This document shows positions 5,294 to 11,351 of a stretch of DNA of 11,935 nucleotides, in pieces (within the stretch, counting starts at the first letter, position 1; each line of letters begins with the position of its first letter). Both the position numbers and the translations under genes were made by a program. Under the pieces are notes generated by a model. It saw only the letters and a list, made by a program, of their open reading frames with translations. It searched no databases and had not been told where the DNA came from. The stretch spans positions 1 through 11,935 of the forward strand of contig JAJXYP010000072.1 of assembly GCA_021780545.1 (NCBI GenBank), in the 5' to 3' direction. The stretch is from a bacterium. Lineage in GTDB: Bacteria; Patescibacteriota; Minisyncoccia; UBA6257; 2-01-FULL-56-20.

Positions 5294-6184
5294 ATGGAGA
5301 TTATGAATAGGAAAACTTTCGGTTGCCAGGGCGAAAAGGGTTCGTTCAGCGCTCTGGCTGCCACGCAGTTTGCGAGTCGCGGATCCTTCGCGGCAACAAT
5401 GACGCTCGTGTCGTTTTCGAATTTCGATGAACTGTTCGAAGCATTGAAGGCGGGGGTTCTCGATTATGCGGTGGTTCCGGTCGAAAACTCGACGATCGGC
5501 CCCATTCGCCAAGGGGTCGAAAATTTTGAGCGGCTGCTCCGGTGGAGGCCGGCCATTCTGAGCGAAACGGAGATACGTGTCACGTATCATCTGATCGGCC
5601 CCGCCGGATCTGCTGCGTCCGATGTCCGCTGCGTTTACTCGCACCCGATGGCGCTGCTTCAATGCCAGCGATACCTCGAGCGCAATCGCAGCCGTTTTAC
5701 CGCTATGGCTGATGACGATACAGCCGGCAGCGTGAAAAGGATCGTCGAAGGTGGCGACATTCATGCGGCGGCGATCGCAAGCGAATTTGCGGCAAACGTC
5801 TACGGTGGAACAATCCTGGAACGGGAGATCGGCGACAGCAAGGACAATTTCACGCGTTTCTTCCTGCTTGGTCCCCGCGGGCTGAAAATCGTCGTTGGTG
5901 GACGTTCTTCCGCCGCCATGAAAACATCGATTGTCTTTCGGGTTCGGAATCATCCGAATGCTTTGGCGGAATGTCTGAACATCATCGGACGGCACCGAAT
6001 CAATTTGGCTAAAATTATGTCGCGGCCGATACGGAATCAACCATGGGAATATCTTTTCCATGTTGACTTCGAAGTTCCATCCGGAACGGATGGGGTGGAC
6101 GGAATGATCGGGGAATTGAAGAAACAAACTCAATCGCTTGACATCCTCGGATCGTACGAGGTGTTGGGCGGCGGAGTTCGGTAG
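5294..6184 (+). CDS. pheA: Prephenate dehydratase with ACT domain
   Basis: A 296-residue monofunctional enzyme of usual length that converts prephenate to phenylpyruvate in phenylalanine synthesis. The catalytic domain shows GCQGEKGSFSALAA (10-23), VVPVENSTIGPI (60-71), YSHPMALLQC (115-124), DTAGSV (142-147), AAIASEFAANVYGG (159-172) and the signature NFTRFFLLG (185-193) with the catalytic Thr of TRF. A C-terminal ACT domain spans about 210-290. There the Phe-sensing motifs GALV and ESRP appear as NALA (222-225) and MSRP (242-245), so feedback control may be altered. The start may be the ATG at 5294 or the one at 5303; the SD lies just upstream of both. It is a single-gene unit with its own promoter and terminator and no other aromatic-pathway gene beside it. 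Confidence 0.95.
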   Translation: MEIMNRKTFGCQGEKGSFSALAATQFASRGSFAATMTLVSFSNFDELFEALKAGVLDYAVVPVENSTIGPIRQGVENFERLLRWRPAILSETEIRVTYHLIGPAGSAASDVRCVYSHPMALLQCQRYLERNRSRFTAMADDDTAGSVKRIVEGGDIHAAAIASEFAANVYGGTILEREIGDSKDNFTRFFLLGPRGLKIVVGGRSSAAMKTSIVFRVRNHPNALAECLNIIGRHRINLAKIMSRPIRNQPWEYLFHVDFEVPSGTDGVDGMIGELKKQTQSLDILGSYEVLGGGVR

Positions 6185-6190
6185 TATTCG

Positions 6191-6229
6191 CGGCGTTTCC
6201 GGGAGCAGCATCCCGGAGCGCCGTTTTTT
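6191..6229 (+). terminator. Intrinsic terminator of pheA
   Basis: CGGCG plus TCCGGGA (6191-6195, 6198-6204) pairs with TCCCGGA plus CGCCG (6211-6217, 6219-6223) around the loop GCAGCA, with a small internal bulge, followed by six T's (6224-6229). It starts six bases after the stop. Confidence 0.93.
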
Positions 6230-6268
6230 GATCGCTTAATTTGTATGGCTGCTGTGCATTACTCCCTG

Positions 6269-6297
6269 TTGCGTTCTGCGCTGCAGGTTTCTAAAAT
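6269..6297 (+). promoter_or_regulatory. Promoter of the 83-aa orphan gene
   Basis: -35 TTGCGT (6269-6274) and -10 TAAAAT (6292-6297) are spaced by 17 bases. The leader from about 6304 to 6361 holds a small hairpin, CGAC-TTCC-GTCG (within 6315-6330), and the SD AGGAGGG at 6348-6354. Confidence 0.55.
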
Positions 6298-6347
6298 GAA
6301 GATAGTATCGTTACGGCGACTTCCGTCGGCGCGATCATCCTAAAGAG

Positions 6348-6354
6348 AGGAGGG
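6348..6354 (+). promoter_or_regulatory. Near-perfect Shine-Dalgarno for the 83-aa gene
   Basis: AGGAGGG lies seven bases upstream of the ATG at 6362, an optimal distance, and strongly supports translation of this short frame. Confidence 0.85.
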
Positions 6355-6361
6355 AAAGGAA

Positions 6362-6613
6362 ATGAGCGAGGCGGAAACTTTGCTCAAGATTTATGAAGTA
6401 TTAGACAGGGGAAAATACTTCGGGCTTGACGACGTACTTGCGCGGGCTAGGGAGGCATCAAAAGCAACCGGCGGCGGAGTTTTTGTTCCAACTCTTTGCC
6501 CTCAGGATTGTATGGTGGCAATAGAAGCGATTTGTTGTCACGGATATCCAGCGATCACTGAGGCCGCCGCGCGCATGGTCGACCCATCTTTTCATCATCC
6601 AAAGCTTCCATAA
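6362..6613 (+). CDS. 83-aa protein of unknown function
   Basis: A small, probably cytoplasmic protein without a signal peptide or membrane segment. The N-terminal half (about 3-35) is predicted helical and charged. The second half carries CPQDC (46-50), CCH (58-60) and FHHP (77-80), a spacing that could bind a metal, but no known zinc-finger pattern fits. I do not recognise a family. That it is a real gene is supported by a good promoter, an optimal SD and a 13-bp perfect terminator stem two bases after its stop: it is a complete, isolated, apparently well-expressed unit between pheA and the envelope genes. Confidence 0.8.
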   Translation: MSEAETLLKIYEVLDRGKYFGLDDVLARAREASKATGGGVFVPTLCPQDCMVAIEAICCHGYPAITEAAARMVDPSFHHPKLP

Positions 6614-6614
6614 G

Positions 6615-6660
6615 GGCGTCCGCGAATTGATTTGTTTATTCGCGGACGCCTGCTTTTTTT
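6615..6660 (+). terminator. Intrinsic terminator of the 83-aa gene
   Basis: GGCGTCCGCGAAT (6615-6627) pairs perfectly over 13 bases with ATTCGCGGACGCC (6638-6650) around a ten-base loop, followed by TGC and seven T's. It is the longest perfect stem in the window. Confidence 0.96.
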
Positions 6661-6705
6661 ATGGTTATTATTCCGCTGTTTTAACCATCGCTCCACGCCA
6701 GCCAT

Positions 6706-6720
6706 TTAAAGAATCTTTAA
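6706..6720. promoter_or_regulatory. Palindrome at the -35 position, possible operator
   Basis: TTAAAGAATCTTTAA is a perfect inverted repeat of seven bases about a single central base. It ends 11 bases before the -10 box at 6732-6737 and covers where a -35 would lie, centred about 31 bases upstream of the predicted start point. This is a typical location for a dimeric regulator site; no regulator is identified and AT-rich chance is possible. Confidence 0.35.
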
Positions 6721-6728
6721 TGCGCGAT

Positions 6729-6737
6729 TGGTAAGAT
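6729..6737 (+). promoter_or_regulatory. Extended -10 promoter of the 6744 gene, probably leaderless
   Basis: TGGTAAGAT (TGn plus TAAGAT at 6732-6737) is followed by six bases GGCGGT and then the ATG at 6744. No SD is in place. Confidence 0.6.
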
Positions 6738-6743
6738 GGCGGT

Positions 6744-7358
6744 ATGAAAAAAATCATTATGTTGTTGGCGGTGCTGGCTGTGTTCGCCGCCACTGTTGTC
6801 TTTTTGATGGTGCGGAGTTCGCCGGCGAACGGGATCTTTTCGGTTTCCGCGCCGCCGGATGCGGTGTCAGGTTTTGGCGTTCACGGCGGCGCTAGCTCAA
6901 CGGTCGCAAATAAGGCCGGTGGCTTTCAGTTCGATTTGCCGGTCGGATGGTATCTTGAGCGAAATACATCATCCGATGTAGCGATTTACGCAGGGTATAG
7001 TCCCGTTGCTCCTTCTACGACTTCAACCGCGTCCGCCGCCGCATGCAAAATTGAAATTTCGTTTTATCCCGCCGAGGGCGACGTCAATCTCGACGACTGG
7101 ATCGATGTTCATTTGCGCAAAGATCCAACGATTGAGATAAGCGAGGATATCCGCGAGCCGGTCGCGGTCGGCGGCGAAACCGGCGTTTTATGGCGCGGTA
7201 CGTTAAATGGCATTACCGCGGAGCTTGTCTTTGTTTCGGCGAACGGCCGCATTTATGAAATCGCTCCATCGCCCGTTGCCGGCACGACGGACGGCGCAAC
7301 CGTATGCGACGCCGCGCTCCGGTCGATCCTGCCTAATTTCGATTTTAACCGAATATGA
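6744..7358 (+). CDS. Membrane-anchored extracytoplasmic protein of unknown function
   Basis: A 204-residue protein that begins MKKIIMLLAVLAVFAATVVFLMVRS, a classic uncleaved or cleavable N-terminal signal segment (about 3-23). After a short linker the outer domain (about 58-200) contains GGFQFDLPVGWYLERN (59-74), a pattern reminiscent of PsbP-like folds in which a Phe/Pro-Gly-Trp strand opens the domain, and ends ALRSILPNFDF. Two cysteines (in AACKIEI and ATVCDAAL) could form a disulfide outside the membrane. The PsbP-like label is by pattern only. The stop overlaps the next gene's start by ATGA (7355-7358), so it is very likely co-translated with the M23 peptidase gene and may be its partner. 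Confidence 0.8.
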   Translation: MKKIIMLLAVLAVFAATVVFLMVRSSPANGIFSVSAPPDAVSGFGVHGGASSTVANKAGGFQFDLPVGWYLERNTSSDVAIYAGYSPVAPSTTSTASAAACKIEISFYPAEGDVNLDDWIDVHLRKDPTIEISEDIREPVAVGGETGVLWRGTLNGITAELVFVSANGRIYEIAPSPVAGTTDGATVCDAALRSILPNFDFNRI

Positions 7359-9874
7359 AATTCCGGAATTTCGGTACCGCCGGTTATTTTGTAGCAGCAT
7401 GCGTTGCGATTGCGGGGTTTGCCGTTCCCGTCGCCGCTTCGGCCGAATTTGTTTTACCCTACCAGCCCAACGATTCGTTCGTGGTTGTCCAGGGTTACCA
7501 TGTTCCGCCGACGCATATAAAAAAAGACAGTTATGCAATCGATTTTTCCAAACATGGGTGTGATGCGTACGGTTCGCCGGTCGTGGCCGTCTTTTCGGGG
7601 ACGGTATTGCTTGCTTCCGACGGCGGATATAACGGGGGATATGGATCACAGGTGCTGGTCTCCGATGGATCGTCGGGTGCGCCGCCGATCGTTGCGCGAT
7701 ATGCGCATCTCATCGCCGGAAGCGTTACCGTAAAAACAGGAGAGGCGGTTCGCGTCGGCGAGGTCGTCGGTCTTCTCGGCAACACCGGATTGACCGCTGG
7801 CACAGCATGCAGGATTCATCCCGGAACTCATTTGCATTTTGCGATTTACGATCGGCTTTCCGACGGTACATACGGACCGCATCTTCCCGAACCCATTTCT
7901 GGTTATACCGGCATCGCCGAGGGTAAGTGGTATCGCGCTGAATCCGAAAAAATCATCACGGATCGGAAAACAGGCATGGCGGATATTGGAGGGCTGACGG
8001 TCCCGCATTCGGAACCTTCAGCTATCTCCGACACCTCGACCGAGTCAGTCGTCACAACGCCGGACGCCACGGCGACCGCTTCATTGCCGGCGCAACCCAG
8101 ATATTTATCGTCCGATTCGATGGTGTTATTCGGTTCGTCGGGTGGCGTTTCCATTTTGCCTGCGTCGCAGGCGGATAGCGTTGTTTCATCTTCGCCCGCA
8201 ATCGCAACTCCAATTCCAACATCAACTCAAAGCTCAACCATGGATCAGGCACCGGCGTCTATGGTGCCGGAATCTACCGGAACAGCGGCGGTTCAAAATA
8301 CATCGGATGCGGCTCCGGAAATCGCGATTATGACCCCAACCGCCGTTTTTAATTCGAGCACGCTGACCGTCGATCTTGGCTGGGGTGCGGGCGCGGCAAC
8401 GGGCACTGATGAGTTTGACGTCGTGAAACTGGATGGCGTTGCATCGGATACTGCCGCGGTCGTGACGGTGTCCGGGACTTCGTATTCATATGCATTGTCG
8501 CCGGCGGATTTTGGCACGACGCTTGCGTTTGCCGTGACGCCGGCGCCGGGTTTCACGGGAGCGTCAGGAACCAAAATGATTTTCGCCGCCGATTTGCCGG
8601 CAGTATCTCTTGCGACCACCACGATTCCGGCCTGGTATGACGTTCTCCAGCCGTATGCCAGCGATACTTCGAGCGGCAGCTGGTATAACGATAATTGGTA
8701 CGAACTCGGGACGGGATTTTACGGCACGATTCGATCGCTGACCTTCGAGGGATACGTCAATGATCGCCTGTATTTGAAATCGCATCTTTCCCTCGATGAA
8801 TTTACAGATTCCGGTTATACGCAGCTGAATCGGTCGTTTTCGATTTCGGATGACGCGCCGTTCACCGACCAGCCGCAGACCGTGACCATCGGCGGATTAA
8901 ACATCAATCTGCAGCCGAACAAATATTACCGACTCAATACGTGGCAAGATTATCAGAATCGCAGCGTCATCCTGGTGGGAACGCGGGCAACGGGCACCGC
9001 CATGTGGGATTCGTTTGCATATGGCGTTGGTATGGTGAAGAACGAATATTCGTTCTATCCCTATCTGGCCGGGGTTATTATTCCGGATTGGCCGCCCCTC
9101 CTGCCGCCAGAGCCGATTAATGCTGCTGCGATTACGTTCGATGCTACGGACATGCGCATCGATTTATCTTGGCCGGCGACAACGGATCCAGACACGAATG
9201 CCGCCCTGATTCGATATGAAGTGAATATTTCGACTTCCACCGCGGAGCCGTCGACGGATCCTGCGGCGCTTGATCCGGGCGCCTGGCGTCCCATCGGAGG
9301 ATCGTCGCTTCAAGTAACTGCCCCGGTTATTTTCCCGGCGTTTTACGAGATCGGCATCCGGGCGGTGGACGACCTGGGGAACCGTTCGACGCCGTTTGTG
9401 GTGCCGTGGCAATTTCCGCCGGGCTTTGCGCCGCTGCCTTCGCAGACCGATCATTCCGCTACCGTACCGCTCGGCGGCGCGGAGAAAGTCGTCCTTTTGG
9501 CGACCACAACGGTTGATGGCGTTGCATTCTGGACGTCCGGTAACGACGGCGCGTATTCGCGCAGCGAAAGCTATGCCACCGTCAGGGAACCGGCCGCCGA
9601 CGGAACACCAGGCGCGGCGCTTGCAGTTTCTCCGGCGATCGATCTCGGATGGGCGCAAGCCCCCGGCGAACGGACTTATTCATTTCCTTCGCCGCCGGTT
9701 TTATCTCCGGGTGTTTATTGGCTCGAACTTGACGCTGGCCCATCGCCTATCACGAACGATACGACCGTTTACGGATCGCCTGGCGATTCGTATCATGACG
9801 GCTATTGGACGGCCGCGCCGTCCCGGGATGCCTATTTCCGGATCGTTTCCGTTGTGGCTGCAGGCGCGCCGTGA
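7355..9874 (+). CDS. Large secreted M23-family peptidase with Fn3-like domains
   Basis: An 839-residue exported protein. A signal peptide covers about 1-30 (cleavage probably after AASA). The M23 (LytM/lysostaphin-like) zinc peptidase domain spans about 32-180, with HIKKDSYAIDF (H54, D63 or D58), RYAHL (H118) and THLHF (H159, H161). These match the zinc ligands and catalytic histidines of peptidoglycan-cleaving endopeptidases. Cysteines 69 and 152 could form a disulfide. A Ser/Thr/Ala/Pro-rich linker (about 205-320) leads to a first Fn3-like beta domain (about 324-412), a Tyr/Trp/Asn-rich beta region (about 420-575), a clear Fn3 domain (about 585-682; LSWPATTDPDTNAALIRYEV, then YEIGIRAVDDLGN) and a C-terminal beta domain (about 692-839). 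No cell-wall anchor or C-terminal membrane helix is seen. The long adhesive-looking tail suggests surface binding in addition to cell-wall cleavage. It overlaps the preceding gene by ATGA. Confidence 0.9.
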   Translation: MKFRNFGTAGYFVAACVAIAGFAVPVAASAEFVLPYQPNDSFVVVQGYHVPPTHIKKDSYAIDFSKHGCDAYGSPVVAVFSGTVLLASDGGYNGGYGSQVLVSDGSSGAPPIVARYAHLIAGSVTVKTGEAVRVGEVVGLLGNTGLTAGTACRIHPGTHLHFAIYDRLSDGTYGPHLPEPISGYTGIAEGKWYRAESEKIITDRKTGMADIGGLTVPHSEPSAISDTSTESVVTTPDATATASLPAQPRYLSSDSMVLFGSSGGVSILPASQADSVVSSSPAIATPIPTSTQSSTMDQAPASMVPESTGTAAVQNTSDAAPEIAIMTPTAVFNSSTLTVDLGWGAGAATGTDEFDVVKLDGVASDTAAVVTVSGTSYSYALSPADFGTTLAFAVTPAPGFTGASGTKMIFAADLPAVSLATTTIPAWYDVLQPYASDTSSGSWYNDNWYELGTGFYGTIRSLTFEGYVNDRLYLKSHLSLDEFTDSGYTQLNRSFSISDDAPFTDQPQTVTIGGLNINLQPNKYYRLNTWQDYQNRSVILVGTRATGTAMWDSFAYGVGMVKNEYSFYPYLAGVIIPDWPPLLPPEPINAAAITFDATDMRIDLSWPATTDPDTNAALIRYEVNISTSTAEPSTDPAALDPGAWRPIGGSSLQVTAPVIFPAFYEIGIRAVDDLGNRSTPFVVPWQFPPGFAPLPSQTDHSATVPLGGAEKVVLLATTTVDGVAFWTSGNDGAYSRSESYATVREPAADGTPGAALAVSPAIDLGWAQAPGERTYSFPSPPVLSPGVYWLELDAGPSPITNDTTVYGSPGDSYHDGYWTAAPSRDAYFRIVSVVAAGAP

Positions 9875-9880
9875 ATCGGG

Positions 9881-9886
9881 TATGAT
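9881..9886 (+). promoter_or_regulatory. -10 box of the TrmH gene, probably leaderless
   Basis: TATGAT (five of six consensus bases) is followed by six bases ATTCCC and the ATG at 9893. There is no TGn extension and no SD. The box lies in the 18-base gap after the M23 gene, so read-through from upstream is also possible. Confidence 0.5.
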
Positions 9887-9892
9887 ATTCCC

Positions 9893-10384
9893 ATGCGCAT
9901 CGCGGTTTTTCTGGACAATGTTCGCAGCGTTCACAATGTCGGGTCGATTTTCCGGACGGCTGACGGCGCCGGAGTGGAGCGGATCTATACCGGCGGGGTT
10001 ACGCCGGGCCCATTCGATCGCTTCGGCGCCGTTCGTCCTGATTTTGCCAAGGTAGCGCTTGGCGCGGAGCGGATGGTTGTCTGGGAGCGTGCGGTGGATA
10101 TGCTTGGAACCGTCGACCGGCTTCGGCGAGAGGGATGGTTCATTTTGGCACTCGAACAGTCGGAACGATCAGTGCCGTATACCGAGGCTTCGGCGCTCAT
10201 CCGCCGCGCCGGATCGGATAAGATTCTCCTTATTCTCGGGAGTGAAACGGAAGGCGTCGCCGTATCACTCCTTGAAGCGGCCGATGCCAGCATCGAAATC
10301 CCCATGCGGGGGAGCAAAGAATCCCTTAACGTCGCCGTGGCGTTCGGTATCGTCGTTTATTCGCTTATCAACTCTCGCGGTTGA
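9893..10384 (+). CDS. TrmH/SpoU-family RNA 2'-O-methyltransferase
   Basis: A 163-residue SPOUT enzyme that transfers a methyl group from S-adenosylmethionine to a ribose 2'-OH of tRNA or rRNA; the target base cannot be read from the sequence. Motif 1 is DNVRSVHNVGSIFRTADG (8-25) with N15 and R21, motif 2 LGSETEGV (115-122) with E120, and motif 3 IPMRGSKESLNVAVAFGIVVY (136-156) forming the trefoil-knot cofactor site. The length matches short, single-domain TrmL-like members and lacks the N-terminal L30e-like substrate-binding domain of longer RlmB-type proteins. All three motifs are intact. It starts 18 bases after the M23 gene. No convincing terminator follows: the small hairpin at 10377-10392 has no T run. 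Confidence 0.93.
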   Translation: MRIAVFLDNVRSVHNVGSIFRTADGAGVERIYTGGVTPGPFDRFGAVRPDFAKVALGAERMVVWERAVDMLGTVDRLRREGWFILALEQSERSVPYTEASALIRRAGSDKILLILGSETEGVAVSLLEAADASIEIPMRGSKESLNVAVAFGIVVYSLINSRG

Positions 10385-10424
10385 CGGACCGCACCCAAAA
10401 AGGCTCTGCCATCGTAGATAAGGC

Positions 10425-10862
10425 ATGGGTAAACTGGTTAGGGGCGGCAATCGTGGCAAATACGAAAGACACTTTCAGAAGGATGATATGCCGTCGGTTC
10501 CCGATGGTCTTGAGGGCAAGATCCTCCGGCGCGTGCGCCGGCTGGAACGGCGCCGGCTGATCGTGCGTGCGGGCGTTTTTGGGACGGTTTTTGCGGCGTC
10601 ACTCGCCGGCCTTTCGGTTGGCTTCCTCAGCCTGATAAACTCACTTTCTCAGTCGGGTTTTTTGAGCGTTTCCTCGCTTCTCTTCTCGGATTTTTCTTCG
10701 GCTATGGCGAATTTCCAGGATTTTCTCTTTTCAATGATGGATTCCTTTCCGGTCATCCCGGCGGCGGCCGTCGTGGCCGGGTTGATTGTCGTCGTCTGGT
10801 CGGCGGCGGCGTTCTGGGACGATGTCGGAAAAATTCGGAGTTACCGCCGGCTGGGTTATTAG
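10425..10862 (+). CDS. Two-helix membrane protein of unknown function
   Basis: A protein of 145 residues from the ATG at 10425, or 124 from the ATG at 10488, which is preceded by the SD-like AGAAGGA (10477-10483). The inner start fits better with a hydrophilic head PSVPDGLEGKILRRVRRLERRR that resembles the N-termini of small anti-sigma-type or adaptor membrane proteins. Membrane helices lie at about 46-70 and 111-132 (long numbering), and the intervening loop is Ser/Phe-rich. The C-terminus (VGKIRSYRRLGY) is basic and probably cytoplasmic. It lies 21 bases upstream of the DUF5666-type gene, so the two are probably co-transcribed with the adaptor gene. No sigma factor is adjacent, so an anti-sigma role is speculation. 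Confidence 0.72.
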   Translation: MGKLVRGGNRGKYERHFQKDDMPSVPDGLEGKILRRVRRLERRRLIVRAGVFGTVFAASLAGLSVGFLSLINSLSQSGFLSVSSLLFSDFSSAMANFQDFLFSMMDSFPVIPAAAVVAGLIVVVWSAAAFWDDVGKIRSYRRLGY

Positions 10863-10883
10863 AAATGCGTTGTTAAGCGAATC

Positions 10884-11351
10884 ATGAGTGATTTTTTCAA
10901 ACTGCCCAAAACCAGAACCTTACTCTATACCCTTTCCGGGATTCTGGTGCTGCTCGTCGTGTTCGGTGCGGGCATCGTTGTCGGTTACCGGCGCGCACTT
11001 TTCGCGGTTGCCTGGAGCGGTCGCATGTTTCGCCATATGCCCGGGGCGTTCGGACCATTCGATGCGCATGGCGTTGCCGGCGAAGTGACCCAGGTGAGCA
11101 CTTCGACGATCACCGTCGTGAGTTCCGACGGCAACGAACGGACGGTTTCAATTTCATCGGGGACCCTGATCCGGGGAATGACGGGAGCGCTTACGATGGC
11201 GGAAATCAAAGCGGGCGACCGCGTGACGATTCTGGGCGATCCCGAGCCGGATGGACAGGTATTTGCCCGGTTCATACGGGTGTTCGGAGTTTTATCCCCG
11301 GATCAGCCGCCTCAAAATCAGCCGCCGCTTATCACATCACCACTTCCATGA
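10884..11351 (+). CDS. Membrane-anchored DUF5666-type protein
   Basis: A 155-residue protein with a single membrane helix at about 13-34 (LLYTLSGILVLLVVFGAGIV), a linker, and an outer beta-rich domain at about 63-134. That domain has the pattern GEVTQVSTSTITVVSSDGNERTVSI...GDRVTILG...FARFIRVF, typical of DUF5666 (an OB-like small barrel). It ends in a Pro/Gln-rich tail. Function is unknown; in my recollection such proteins often precede HlyD/MacA adaptor and ABC-transporter genes in Patescibacteria, as here. The stop overlaps the following ATG by ATGA, implying coupled translation with the adaptor. Confidence 0.82.
   Translation: MSDFFKLPKTRTLLYTLSGILVLLVVFGAGIVVGYRRALFAVAWSGRMFRHMPGAFGPFDAHGVAGEVTQVSTSTITVVSSDGNERTVSISSGTLIRGMTGALTMAEIKAGDRVTILGDPEPDGQVFARFIRVFGVLSPDQPPQNQPPLITSPLP

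Noticed and set aside
5240..6211. A 323-codon frame antisense to pheA
   Set aside because: It is the shadow of a clear prephenate dehydratase gene, shows no domain, and would read through the pheA terminator and promoter.
10377..10392. Hairpin GCGGT...ACCGC at the end of the TrmH gene
   Set aside because: The stem is five bases, it overlaps the stop codon, and no T run follows, so it is not called a terminator.
10865..10883. TGTTAAGCG before the ATG at 10884 as another leaderless -10 (similar TGATAAGCG before 3736)
   Set aside because: The hexamer matches poorly and the distances to ATG (2-4 bases) differ from the 6-7 seen in the convincing cases; these genes are probably co-transcribed.
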